Shown here: positions 41,682-50,784 of the stretch, one piece after another
Layout of the letters: every line of letters begins with the position of its first letter
Position numbering within the stretch: the stretch's first letter is position 1
Assembly (NCBI GenBank): GCA_902780635.1
Contig: CACZGH010000003.1
Location: 1-64,000, forward strand
DNA length: 64,000 nt
Source of the DNA: an uncultured Prevotellaceae bacterium
Lineage (GTDB): Bacteria; Bacteroidota; Bacteroidia; Bacteroidales; Bacteroidaceae
Direction of reading: 5' to 3'
Translations under genes and position numbers: made by a program
Notes under the pieces: model-generated
The model's input: the letters and a program-made list of their open reading frames with translations, nothing else
Databases searched by the model: none
Told to the model about the DNA's origin: nothing

Positions 41682-44423
41682 ATGAGAAGAATTACTCTAT
41701 TAACCCTGCTCATCACACTGATTGGTGTGACAGCATCCGCACAAAAGGCCTTGAGTGCATTTCCACAAGAGAGTACTCAAAGTCTGAACACAGCCTTCAA
41801 TTGTATCGACCGGCACGCACAGCCTGCCCATCATGCGACAAGGAAAGCCCAAGCAGAATTGGTGGTGCCACCTGCCACTGCCCAAGTGGAGACATGGTAC
41901 ACGACGGACGGCATCTTCTTGGCCAACTCCCCTTATGGTGTGCAAGATTTTACCTCTTTGATGCCGACCATCAATGTGGCTATCGACGGTTCTGACATCT
42001 ACATCCAGGGCTTGTCCTACTATTTTAAGGAAGGATGGATCAAGGGCTCGGTCAACGAAACCACTGCCACCTTTGCCAATGGCCAAATGGTTGGTCAAGA
42101 CGAGTATGGTCCTATCTATTTCTGCGGCTCCAACGACGGTGAGACCTTGGTTGACAACATCGTCTTCAACTACAATGCCGAGGAAGGATTGTTGGAGTCT
42201 ATGACACTCTACCTGTTAGAGAACAGCGACACCACCGAGCCTGCACCTTATAGCTATTGGTACAAGCCTTCTTTCAGCAAGACAGCACCTATCAACAACG
42301 ATGAGGTGACATTGCCAGAAGGCGTGGTGGCTGAGGAATGGGTCATCACCTATATAAATAATATGGACGCGCCCTCTTCTGGTTCGTTGCGCGTCGGCTT
42401 CGATGGTACAGATGTTTATCTTCAGGGGTTGTGCAGCTATCTGCCCGAAGCATGGATCAAGGGTACGCTGGACGGTGTTACCATCACCTTCCCAGGCAGT
42501 CAGTACTTCGGTTTCTACCAAGACACCCCATACAGTGGTTATGACATGTATCTTCAGGAAGAGGATATCGCCTTTACCTACGACGCTGAGGCCTGCAAGA
42601 TGACAGCTATCAATTACGATATCACCATCTACACCTCCACTTTACTGAAGGGCGACATCTATAAGAATGCCGTTATCACAAAGGTGGTGGAGAAGGCTGT
42701 CACCCCCGCCACGCCCAACATCTCGCAGATTTACGACGCAACCACAGGCCCTGTGGTCATGTTCACCGTGCCAACACTTGATGTCGACGACAATGGAATA
42801 GCAGCATCTAAGTTGAGTTTCCAGTTCCTGTGTGACGTGGAGCAGGATATCGCACCTGTGACCTTTGACCCTGCAGACTACAGCAGTCTGACGGAAGCCA
42901 TGACCATCTTCCCCTATGGATTTACAGACAAAACGGAACTTTTCCCCACCTATATGTACCTCAAACAGGCTGACTATAGCAAATGGAACAAGATCGGTAT
43001 CCAGAGTATCTATACAGGTGGCGGCGAGGAGAATAAGTCGGAAATCTTCTGGTACAAGATCAAAGAATACCAGAAAGTCACCTTCAACTTCAATGCCATG
43101 ACCGACGAGCCATGCTCATCCAATGAGAGTCATGATGGCGACATCACCGTAGACCGCACGTTTACGGAAGGTGCTGTGACGCTGACCGTCTCACCAAATT
43201 CAGAAGGCACAGCCAACCGTTTCTGGAACACCAACAATGGTCCTCAGTTGCGCGTCTATGGCGGCACACTGACTTTTGAGGCTGCTGTCGGTAAGACCAT
43301 TAGCAAGATCGTGTTCAACAATGCTAAATGGGACGCCAACAACAGCGCCGACACAGGTACCTTTGATGGCGCCACATGGACTGGCGAGGCCCAGAAAGTG
43401 GTGGTGACAATCGCTGGCAACACCCAGCTGAACAGCATTGAGGTGCTCCCCGCTGATTTCATTCCTACAGCCGTAGAAGTTCCAGAGAATCTCGTGACCG
43501 AGACCTACGTCATGAAGGCCAATTCTCTCAAGCCTTATTACGATCCAGCCGAGCTGACGCTTTGGCTGAATGCTGGTTTCGATGGTGACGATGTTTACAT
43601 CCAGGGACTGGCAGCCGATGTCAACACCGACGCCAACAAACTGTGGGTGAAAGCCACCAAGAACGAGGCAGGACAGTATGTCATCCCCGCCAACCAATTC
43701 ATGGGTTCTGTCAGCTTCTGGATGTCGTCCAACGACTACTATTTCACAGCCCTTGACGCAGAAGGCAAAATGGTAGACGCCGTGCTCGACTTCGACGCAG
43801 AGAAGTCGCAGTTCTCTACTGCTCAGACACTGGTGCTCAACGGTCTTCTGGCCGACGTCTACGCCTACCAGACTTTCACAGATGTCATCATTACGAAGTT
43901 TAATGAGGTAGCAGCCACGCCTGCCGACCCGATCACCAAATCGATAGACTTTAGCGAATGGTCAAGTGGCATTTCATGCACGATTCCCACTGTCAGCAGC
44001 AATGGCGAGACACTGAATCCTCAAAAACTATTCTACACCATCTGGATTGAAAAGGACGGAGAGCAGACACCTTATATATTTAAGGCAGAGATGTACTACG
44101 GAGTAGAAGAAGACGCAACGGAAGTTCCTTATAGCTTCAACTACAGCTCATGGGATGGTTCACACAACATCTACTTCCAGGACCCTGTAGAGGAATGTGC
44201 CAACTGGACAAAAGTAGGTATACAGAGTATCTATTATGGTGGCGGTGAGTGCAACAAGTCTTCTGTGGTCTGGATGGAGAATCCCAACGCTTCTGGCATC
44301 AACGACATCGTAGCAGGTGCCCAAGCAGGCAAATATGTGATTTACAACATTGCAGGCCAGCGCTTAGACGTTCCTCAGAAGGGTCTGAACATCATCAATG
44401 GCCGCAAGGTCGTGATCAAGTAA
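41682..44423 (+). CDS. Large secreted repeat protein, unknown function
   Basis: A 913-residue exported protein (MRRITLLTLLITLIGVTASAQ) that I do not recognise as an enzyme. It contains at least three copies of a domain marked by DGxD(V/I)Y(I/L)QGL (near residues 105, 244 and 636) with nearby WIKG or WVKA motifs, and two copies of a segment (W)xK(I/V)GIQSIYxGGGExNKS (near 440 and 846). It ends in VIYNIAGQRL...GLNIINGRKVVIK (shortened), the short sorting-type tail of secreted Prevotella proteins. Set between GH51 and a CE15-type esterase, it may bind polysaccharide or the cell surface (inference). Confidence 0.75.
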   Translation: MRRITLLTLLITLIGVTASAQKALSAFPQESTQSLNTAFNCIDRHAQPAHHATRKAQAELVVPPATAQVETWYTTDGIFLANSPYGVQDFTSLMPTINVAIDGSDIYIQGLSYYFKEGWIKGSVNETTATFANGQMVGQDEYGPIYFCGSNDGETLVDNIVFNYNAEEGLLESMTLYLLENSDTTEPAPYSYWYKPSFSKTAPINNDEVTLPEGVVAEEWVITYINNMDAPSSGSLRVGFDGTDVYLQGLCSYLPEAWIKGTLDGVTITFPGSQYFGFYQDTPYSGYDMYLQEEDIAFTYDAEACKMTAINYDITIYTSTLLKGDIYKNAVITKVVEKAVTPATPNISQIYDATTGPVVMFTVPTLDVDDNGIAASKLSFQFLCDVEQDIAPVTFDPADYSSLTEAMTIFPYGFTDKTELFPTYMYLKQADYSKWNKIGIQSIYTGGGEENKSEIFWYKIKEYQKVTFNFNAMTDEPCSSNESHDGDITVDRTFTEGAVTLTVSPNSEGTANRFWNTNNGPQLRVYGGTLTFEAAVGKTISKIVFNNAKWDANNSADTGTFDGATWTGEAQKVVVTIAGNTQLNSIEVLPADFIPTAVEVPENLVTETYVMKANSLKPYYDPAELTLWLNAGFDGDDVYIQGLAADVNTDANKLWVKATKNEAGQYVIPANQFMGSVSFWMSSNDYYFTALDAEGKMVDAVLDFDAEKSQFSTAQTLVLNGLLADVYAYQTFTDVIITKFNEVAATPADPITKSIDFSEWSSGISCTIPTVSSNGETLNPQKLFYTIWIEKDGEQTPYIFKAEMYYGVEEDATEVPYSFNYSSWDGSHNIYFQDPVEECANWTKVGIQSIYYGGGECNKSSVVWMENPNASGINDIVAGAQAGKYVIYNIAGQRLDVPQKGLNIINGRKVVIK

Positions 44424-44500
44424 GATCATTCTTCACCACCTTCACAAGTTGAAAAGTGTTCAGAAGTTAAGAAACACCTCATTTTGAACACACTCCCCCT

Positions 44501-44528
44501 TCCCCCTCTATCATGAGGGGGATTTTTT
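44501..44528 (+). terminator. Rho-independent terminator
   Basis: TCCCCCTC (44501-44508) and GAGGGGGA (44515-44522) with loop TATCAT, followed by six T residues. Ends the 41682 transcript. Confidence 0.88.
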
Positions 44529-44629
44529 ATGCGTTTCACTATACATCATGAAATCGTCCACTGCTCAGGTATGAAACATTTTCAAATATCTTTGACATTT
44601 ATTTTGCCTAATGGTTTTTGATTTCCTCT

Positions 44630-44637
44630 TATCTTTG
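44630..44637 (+). promoter_or_regulatory. -7 box for the CE15-type esterase gene
   Basis: TATCTTTG, 50 bp before the ATG. A second TATCTTTG at 44587-44594 is an alternative. TTTG at 44603-44606 is 23 bp upstream of the first. Confidence 0.55.
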
Positions 44638-44687
44638 TGCATGATTTGTTTGCAGTTTGTCTTTTATCTATCACCTAAAATAATCTT

Positions 44688-47381
44688 ATGATGAAAAAAA
44701 TCTTTACCTTATTGATGTTTCTTGTGACTTGTGGATTGAGCGCCACCGCACAAGAACTGAGGACAAAAACCTCTGGCGCCATACCATTTGTATATCATGT
44801 GGAGAATACAGGGGCGGATGTCACGCCTGTGCTCCCATCTAAAGATGAGGCACGCAAGATCGATCCGTTGCCCGACCCACTGGAGTGGTCAGACGGCAGT
44901 GGACGTGTCACCGAGTTCTCCGACTGGTCTCAGCGCCGTGGCGAGATCGCCAAGGAGATACAACATTATGAGATTGGTACCAAACCCGTGGTCGACCCCT
45001 CAGCCGTGGTGGCTTCCATGGATGGCAATACGCTGAAAGTGGCCGTGACCGTCAATGGCCAGACGCTCAACCTGAGTGCCACCATCAGTTATCCCTCAGT
45101 GGGCGAACCACCCTACGCACTGATGATCGGCACCAGCGGCATCTCACTGCCGTCGGCCGTTTTCTCCGGGCGCCCCATCGCCACCTTGACCTTCTCAGAG
45201 AGCCAGGTCAACAGTTATAGTCAGATGGGCGGTTCCTCCGACCGCAGCTCCTACAATTTCGTACGTCTCTATCCAGAACTGATCAACAACGGAGCATATA
45301 GCGAGTGGGCATGGGGCTTAAGCCGACTCATCGACGGATTGGAGCAGTTGGGACCTGAGGTCACCAAGATCGACATGGATCATATCGGCGTGACAGGATG
45401 CTCGTATGCCGGCAAAATGGCTCTCTTCTGTGGAGCTTTCGACGAGCGCGTCGCTCTGACCATCGCACAGGAGCCGGGTGGCGGCGGTGCCGCAGCCTGG
45501 AGATACTCCCGCTGGATGAACGCACAACCCAACGCCGAGTCGGTGGAGGGTCTTGACAATACCGACTACAACTGGTTTATGCAGAGTCTGCGCGACACTT
45601 ACAATGGCAAAAACGTGTCATACCTGCCCCATGACCATCATGAGCTGGCTGCCATGGTGTGTCCGAGAGCACTTCTCATGCTCGGCAACCCCGACTTTAC
45701 CTGGCTGGCAGACCCCTCTGCATATGTGTCCATGAACGGCGCCATCAAGGTATGGGAGCAGTTTGGTATCGAAGACCGTGTGGGCTATTCAATCGTGCCC
45801 GGACATGGCCATTGCCAGTTGCCACAGGTTCAATATCCTGAGGTGGAGGCTTTCATCGACAAATACCTGCTCGGACATGACGAGATAGAGACCAATGTGC
45901 GCATCGCTCCCTCCAACTACTCCAACATCGACCTCGACTGGTGGATCGGATGGTGGGGCAACGGCGAACCGGGTGAGTTTGGAGCAGACCCCGTGGTTTA
46001 TCAGGGTCCCGATCCTGGCACCGAGGTGTTCCTTCCTTTGGAGGGCAACTGGGCCAGCAGCGTCACCGGTGAGACAGCCGCCGACGGCAAGATCTACAGT
46101 GGAACAGTCAACTTCCGTGGACAATGGGGTGAGGTCGGTGGCCGTGTCTGGGGCGCAGACGTGACAGAGGGCACCAAACATGTCATCACCGTGAAGCTGG
46201 CACATCCTGTGCCTCAGGGCATCCAGTGGAAACTGGGATACAAAGATGAGTATGGCGAGCCTATCGGCGAGACCTACCCGGCCATCACTGCCGAGGGCAA
46301 TGAGATACAGATCACGTTGACACAGAGTTATTGGTATCTGGCCGTGCAGCGGATGAGCAGCAGCGCCATCGACCCAATGGAGATTGTCTCTGTCACCCGC
46401 GATGTCTATCTCACCGAGTTCACACCGTCGAGCGATGACCTGGAGATCCTCGTCGACTATGGTGCAGAGATTGAGGGCCATCAGACCAGTGCCAACGGCC
46501 TGCCCGCTCAGGTGTCCATACCGGGCAACTGGGGCGACGTGAAACTCTGGGGCGAACCGTTCAACATCAACGACTATCCCCGTTACCGTATCGAACTGGC
46601 TGAGGCTCCGGGTAGTGATGGTCGGCTGCAGATGTTCCTCCGCAACCAGGCACAGGCTGACGTCTACGGCGGACACTACTATCCCTTTGCCGCCGACCAG
46701 ACGGTGCTCGAGGGCGCCTTCAACCCCGCTGACTTGGAAGAAGATCCCGTGGTGGTGCAGTTTGCACTGCAGAACATGACTAGCAGCACCGTCAATACGA
46801 CCGTGAAAGATGTCGTGCTTTATACCGCCGAGGGCACCGCCGTACCTACAGCCGGTCTGGTGGCCAATGGATGGAATCCCGCCACCATCACACTGTTTGG
46901 CTCTGAGCCAGTCTACCAAGGTACAGTCAATTTCACACAACAGTATGCTTATGTGGGGCCATATAGCGGCAGCGTGGAGAATGGAACTTACCACCGCTAC
47001 ACGTTCTACACCGACAAACCGATACCCGCTGGATTCCAGATGACCACCGTCGTTGGTGGAGACGTGCAGACTACTCCTGTGGTGGCAGAGAACAATGAGT
47101 ATTCATTCAATGTCTTCGAAGACTATTCTTTCCTCGCACTGCAATACATGGATGAAGCCCCATCGTCAGTACACTTCAACCGCATCACGCGAGAAGTGCT
47201 GGAAATTGATCCGACAGCTGTGGAGACTGCCAATGCTGACGACATGACGGCTAAGGTCATTGCCACACAGATTTACACCGTGGCGGGACAGTCTGTCAGT
47301 CAGTTGTCTAAAGGGGTCAATCTTATCCGTGAGACACTCGACAATGGCAAAGTGCGTACGCGTAAAGTAATGGTAAAATAG
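44688..47381 (+). CDS. Secreted glucuronoyl esterase-like protein (CE15) with C-terminal binding domains
   Basis: An 897-residue exported protein (signal peptide ending SATAQ). Residues ~45-400 match the CE15 alpha/beta hydrolase: nucleophile Ser239 in TGCSYAGK, Glu262 in QEPGGGG and His375 in PGHGHCQLP. The Ser-Glu (23) and Glu-His (113) spacings are close to those of fungal Cip2. CE15 enzymes cleave the ester between lignin alcohols and 4-O-methylglucuronic acid of xylan. The family motif is usually GCSRxGK; here Tyr240 replaces the Arg. Residues ~400-840 form two or three beta-sandwich-like modules with VYQGTVNF and YSGTVNFRGQW echoes. It ends with IYTVAGQSVSQLSKGVNLI, a sorting-type tail. 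Confidence 0.82.
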   Translation: MMKKIFTLLMFLVTCGLSATAQELRTKTSGAIPFVYHVENTGADVTPVLPSKDEARKIDPLPDPLEWSDGSGRVTEFSDWSQRRGEIAKEIQHYEIGTKPVVDPSAVVASMDGNTLKVAVTVNGQTLNLSATISYPSVGEPPYALMIGTSGISLPSAVFSGRPIATLTFSESQVNSYSQMGGSSDRSSYNFVRLYPELINNGAYSEWAWGLSRLIDGLEQLGPEVTKIDMDHIGVTGCSYAGKMALFCGAFDERVALTIAQEPGGGGAAAWRYSRWMNAQPNAESVEGLDNTDYNWFMQSLRDTYNGKNVSYLPHDHHELAAMVCPRALLMLGNPDFTWLADPSAYVSMNGAIKVWEQFGIEDRVGYSIVPGHGHCQLPQVQYPEVEAFIDKYLLGHDEIETNVRIAPSNYSNIDLDWWIGWWGNGEPGEFGADPVVYQGPDPGTEVFLPLEGNWASSVTGETAADGKIYSGTVNFRGQWGEVGGRVWGADVTEGTKHVITVKLAHPVPQGIQWKLGYKDEYGEPIGETYPAITAEGNEIQITLTQSYWYLAVQRMSSSAIDPMEIVSVTRDVYLTEFTPSSDDLEILVDYGAEIEGHQTSANGLPAQVSIPGNWGDVKLWGEPFNINDYPRYRIELAEAPGSDGRLQMFLRNQAQADVYGGHYYPFAADQTVLEGAFNPADLEEDPVVVQFALQNMTSSTVNTTVKDVVLYTAEGTAVPTAGLVANGWNPATITLFGSEPVYQGTVNFTQQYAYVGPYSGSVENGTYHRYTFYTDKPIPAGFQMTTVVGGDVQTTPVVAENNEYSFNVFEDYSFLALQYMDEAPSSVHFNRITREVLEIDPTAVETANADDMTAKVIATQIYTVAGQSVSQLSKGVNLIRETLDNGKVRTRKVMVK

Positions 47382-47417
47382 CAAGAAGCGTCTTTTCGCC
47401 CATATATCATGTTGATA

Positions 47418-47450
47418 GGAGCCTGCTGTTTCGTACAGCAGGTTCCATTT
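47418..47450 (+). terminator. Rho-independent terminator
   Basis: GGAGCCTGCTGT (47418-47429) pairs with ACAGCAGGTTCC (47435-47446) through one G-T pair, then ATTTTG. It lies 37 bp past the esterase stop. Confidence 0.8.
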
Positions 47451-47534
47451 TGTATCATAGGCTAGCGGAATAATAAGTTTTACTCGATTCTTTCCTTTGT
47501 TTGGAGGTCCGTACTCCAACAGTTTGTCTACATG

Positions 47535-47620
47535 TTTTTCTCTCTTTTTTGGTGGGTGCTTTAGCACCTTTTTCCTCCTTTTTCTTCCTTTATCCTCCTT
47601 TCTTATTTTTATATTCTTTT
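47535..47620 (+). repeat. GGTGCT-TT-AGCACC repeat with polypyrimidine arms, copy 2
   Basis: Contains CTCTCTTTTTT, the hairpin GGTGCT-TT-AGCACC (47555-47568), TTTTTCCTCC and further CCTCC blocks. Inverted relative to 35421-35504. Confidence 0.7.
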
Positions 47621-47771
47621 TATTATCAAGCAGTTAGCTTGCGGTGGTCACAACCAACCCTCCCCTTCCTTATCCTATGGAAGGGTCTCTACCCCAACCC
47701 AAGGCCCTTCCCCTTTCCAGGGAAAGGGATGCAACCGCTCCCATCCGGTCGCTCGTACATTAAGGGATGCT

Positions 47772-47863
47772 CGACCCATCAAAGGGTCGGCATGGTTTTT
47801 TACGCAACAGAGTTGCGTTTTTCTGACGCAACAGAGTTGCGATTGTTGATGCGGGCAAGCCCG
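47772..47863. repeat. Cluster of short perfect hairpins
   Basis: CGACCC/GGGTCG (47772-47789), ACGCAAC-AGA-GTTGCGT (47802-47818), the same hairpin again (GACGCAACAGAGTTGCG, 47825-47841) and GCGGGC-AA-GCCCGC (about 47850-47863). The two GCAACAGAGTTGC units are direct repeats separated by TTTTCT. Confidence 0.7.
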
Positions 47864-48005
47864 CCAGACCCCTACAAAATACTACAAAATAGTGAGAAGT
47901 GAGAGGTAATAATAAAAATTAATTGATAACTAGTAGTGAGTGGTGAGAGAATACCATTGCAAACAACTTGTCTACTCGTCTACTTGTCTACTCGTCAACT
48001 AAACT

Positions 48006-48036
48006 TAGGAGGTCGGACCTCCGAGCCCGACAAATA
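48006..48036. repeat. GTCGGGCTCGGAGG dispersed repeat, copy 3 (reverse)
   Basis: TAGGAGGTCGGACCTCC then GAGCCCGACAAATA is the reverse complement of the 35586 copy with one mismatch. Confidence 0.7.
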
Positions 48037-48155
48037 TTGGGAATGCGAAAACAATTCAATTCACAATGTATTGTGGATGTAACTATGGTAACAACTCATC
48101 AAGTAAACAAAAAAATCATCATAAATGTGGAGTGTGAGATTCGATTGTTTTTTCG

Positions 48156-48163
48156 TATCTTTG
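48156..48163 (+). promoter_or_regulatory. -7 box for the M28 peptidase gene
   Basis: TATCTTTG, 27 bp before ATG 48190, giving a short leader. It excludes the upstream in-frame ATG at 47968 as a start. Confidence 0.6.
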
Positions 48164-48189
48164 CACCCACAATTACAAAACGGATGATC

Positions 48190-49458
48190 ATGAGAATAAA
48201 ATATATCTTCCTATCCTTGGCTATAACACTTGCCTTGCAGGCTCACGCCCAGAGGCAGGATGACATGAGAAAAGCGGTGGAATACCTGGCTTCACAAGAG
48301 CTCGGTGGCAGATATCCTGCCACTGCCGGTGACACCCTCGCCTCAGAATATATCGTCAGCCAACTACGTCAGCTGAAACTTAAACCTATCGTCAAAGCAA
48401 AGAAGGCAAAAGGTTTCTATCATGACTTCACCTACGGGAAGACAGTGAAAAGAACCACCCATAACATCATCGCTGTCATTCCAGGAAAAGACAAGCGCCT
48501 CAAAAACGAATACATTGTGGTCGGTTCGCATTATGACCATCTGGGAATGGGCGGGAAAGACTCCGGCTCACGCCGTCCAGACACATTGGGGGTACACCCC
48601 GGCGCTGACGACAATGCCAGCGGCGACGCTGTGGTACTTGAGCTGGCGAAACATTTTAAAAAGGTACGTTCGCCACGAAGTATCATCTTCGCATTCTTTG
48701 GCGCAGAAGAGCAGGGTCTTATTGGTTCGAAGAACTTTCTGGAATGGATGAAGCATGATGACAAGCAACGCATCAACCTTCCTGTCGATATGAAAGAGAT
48801 GGTGGCCATGGTCAACCTGGATATGGTGGGACGGATGCGAGACCATGCCATGAGTGTCTCGGGCACGGGAACCAGTTCCGAATTCAAGGCGATGGTAGAG
48901 CAGGTGGCCGAACAGAAAAGCCTCAACGTCACCTGCATTCCTGACGGATATGGCCCAAGCGACCATGCGTCGTTCGTGGCAGTAGACATCCCGGTCCTCT
49001 TCCTCACCACGGGAGGTCACATGGAGTATCACACCCCTGCTGACGTGCCTTCTACCTTGAATTATGACGGTATGCAACAGACCCTGGAGTTCTCTAAAGA
49101 ATTGATCGCCCGCCTAGCGGCCATGCCCCAGAGGCCAGATTATATTAATGTGCCCAGTAGCAACAAAATGAGCCACGCCAAGTTTAAGGTCACTTTAGGT
49201 CTCATGCCAGATGTCATGGGTGCAAGCAGCATCCCCGGCCTTCGTGCTGACATTGTCGTGGCAGGAAAGCCAGCGCATAACGCTGGCATCAGAAGCGGCG
49301 ACATCATTCAGGAAATAGACGGCAAGCCTGTCAACGACATCGAAGAATACATGCAGCGTCTGTCGGAACTCAAGGCCGGCACCACCATTCCTGTGAAAGT
49401 GCTTCGTGGTGAAGAGACGATATTGTTTGAAGTTCACTTAACCCCACCTGTAAGATGA
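48190..49458 (+). CDS. Exported M28-family metallopeptidase with PDZ domain
   Basis: A 422-residue exported peptidase (MRIKYIFLSLAITLALQAHAQ). The M28 zinc aminopeptidase core is shown by VVGSHYDHLG (His), VHPGADDNASG (bridging Asp), FFGAEEQGLIGS (general-base Glu and zinc Glu), VNLDMVGR (Asp) and EYHTPAD (His). A PDZ domain fills about residues 320-415 (IPGLRADIVVAGKPAHNAGIR; GDIIQEIDGKPVND), which may bind substrate termini. It would cleave amino acids from peptides in the periplasm. ATG 48184 is also possible. The stop overlaps the next gene by 4 bp. Confidence 0.92.
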   Translation: MRIKYIFLSLAITLALQAHAQRQDDMRKAVEYLASQELGGRYPATAGDTLASEYIVSQLRQLKLKPIVKAKKAKGFYHDFTYGKTVKRTTHNIIAVIPGKDKRLKNEYIVVGSHYDHLGMGGKDSGSRRPDTLGVHPGADDNASGDAVVLELAKHFKKVRSPRSIIFAFFGAEEQGLIGSKNFLEWMKHDDKQRINLPVDMKEMVAMVNLDMVGRMRDHAMSVSGTGTSSEFKAMVEQVAEQKSLNVTCIPDGYGPSDHASFVAVDIPVLFLTTGGHMEYHTPADVPSTLNYDGMQQTLEFSKELIARLAAMPQRPDYINVPSSNKMSHAKFKVTLGLMPDVMGASSIPGLRADIVVAGKPAHNAGIRSGDIIQEIDGKPVNDIEEYMQRLSELKAGTTIPVKVLRGEETILFEVHLTPPVR

Positions 49459-50246
49459 AAAAATTCTTTTATTGGTTTTTAGCTGTTGTCATCACCTTAG
49501 TGCTGAGTGTATACCAGCGCATGACCGGTCCTACTCATCCCAAGAGTGTGACCATAGAACTGAATGGGGACAATTATAAACTGAAATTACCACGAAGTGG
49601 TGTGCAGCACGACGAGATGGTGACACTTCAAGGCATTCCCTCCGATGCCAAGGCACAGCTGCATTATCGTCGCTACCCCACATCTAATGAATACACCACG
49701 ACGGATTTCAGATGGGAGGACGGCTCATGGCAGGCTGCCTTGCCAGTACAACCTGTCGCCGGGAAGCTGCAATATTACATCACGGTCGCCGGCAAGGACT
49801 ATCCATCCGACGAGCCAGTTGTGATACGGTTTCGCAACGATGTCCCTGCCAGCATCCTGATACCACACATCTTGTTGATGTTTGCGGCCATGCTGTTCGC
49901 TGTCTATACCTTCCTGCTGGTAATCACAAAAAAGAAATACAGCAAGTGGCTGAAAATCACTGTGGCCACCCTATTTGTAGGTGGTTTCATCTTTGGGCCG
50001 TTCGTTCAGCATGCGGCTTTCGGACCTTGGTGGACAGGGTTCCCATACGGAACCGACCTTACTGACAACAAGACCCTACTGTCGTTCCTGTTCTTTGCGG
50101 CAGCCCTGGTTACCTTGAAGTGGAAGTACAACAAGTGGGTGGTCGGCCTCGCCGTTCTGCTGATGATTGTCATCTTTAGTATTCCGCATAGCACATACGG
50201 TTCGGAGTATGACTACACCACCCAGCAGTTGAGTACGGAGAAATAA
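49455..50246 (+). CDS. Multi-pass membrane protein with periplasmic beta domain
   Basis: A 263-residue protein of unknown function. One N-terminal transmembrane helix (about 5-22) is followed by a periplasmic, strand-rich domain (~30-128; VTLQGIPSDAKAQLHYRRYPT) and four more helices (~135-158, 168-187, 208-225, 230-247), ending in a short polar tail. Its start codon overlaps the peptidase stop, so the two are coupled and may work together. I cannot assign an activity. Confidence 0.75.
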   Translation: MKKFFYWFLAVVITLVLSVYQRMTGPTHPKSVTIELNGDNYKLKLPRSGVQHDEMVTLQGIPSDAKAQLHYRRYPTSNEYTTTDFRWEDGSWQAALPVQPVAGKLQYYITVAGKDYPSDEPVVIRFRNDVPASILIPHILLMFAAMLFAVYTFLLVITKKKYSKWLKITVATLFVGGFIFGPFVQHAAFGPWWTGFPYGTDLTDNKTLLSFLFFAAALVTLKWKYNKWVVGLAVLLMIVIFSIPHSTYGSEYDYTTQQLSTEK

Positions 50247-50292
50247 CGTGTGCATTGATCCCTTTTTATATATTAATCCAATTCATTTATTT

Positions 50293-50781
50293 ATGAAAAT
50301 CAATCAATTATTTACGATGATGGCTATCGCATTGGCCACCGTCCTTGGTGTATGTTCGTGCGGAAGTGATGATGATGAGCCCGAAGCAGCTGTTGCCACA
50401 CAGGTAGCAGGCTCTTATACTGGCCAAGAGATTATCTTAGTCATGGCAGATGAATCATCCAACGAGACCAAGACATACGAATTTGTCAAAGTCACAGACA
50501 CCTCTGTGGACATGACGATTCCTCAATCAGGAATGGGTCCCATGTCTATCCCTCCACTTTCTGTGAAGAACATCCCTCTGGCAAAGGGCGAGAACAACAT
50601 TATTGGAAAGCTCGCTTCCTATACCGGCACAGTGACTACAGATAGCGGAGCGGAGCGAGCCTATACCATCAGCAATGTGGTAATCATGTTCAACGGCAAT
50701 ACTGTAGTCGCCTCATTCTCATTGAAATATGGCAACATGCCATTTGCAATGGAAACCAGTTTTACGGGCACCAAGAAATAA
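50293..50781 (+). CDS. Calycin-like lipoprotein
   Basis: A 162-residue protein with lipoprotein signal (VLGVCSCGSDDDEP; Cys21 or Cys23) and a single beta-sandwich/barrel resembling the calycin-like domain of Bacteroidota: AGSYTGQEIILV, TYEFVKVTDTSVDMTI, IIGKLASYTGTV, VIMFNGNTVVASFSL. ATG 50293 is chosen because the signal peptide begins there. The TonB-dependent receptor starts 3 bp after its stop, so it may be the surface ligand-binding partner of that receptor, like HmuY for HmuR (analogy, not homology shown). Confidence 0.75.
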   Translation: MKINQLFTMMAIALATVLGVCSCGSDDDEPEAAVATQVAGSYTGQEIILVMADESSNETKTYEFVKVTDTSVDMTIPQSGMGPMSIPPLSVKNIPLAKGENNIIGKLASYTGTVTTDSGAERAYTISNVVIMFNGNTVVASFSLKYGNMPFAMETSFTGTKK

Positions 50782-50784
50782 ATA

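Larger units (their letters stand above)
47382..48189. other. Intergenic region dense in hairpins
   Basis: An 808-bp gap without a supported gene. It has the esterase terminator, the GGTGCTTTAGCACC repeat, at least four further short hairpins (47772-47863), the GTCGGGCTCGG repeat in reverse (48006) and the promoter of the peptidase gene. Confidence 0.6.

Noticed and set aside
45789..46994. 401-codon minus-strand open frame inside the CE15-type gene
   Set aside because: Antisense shadow without domain features or promoter.
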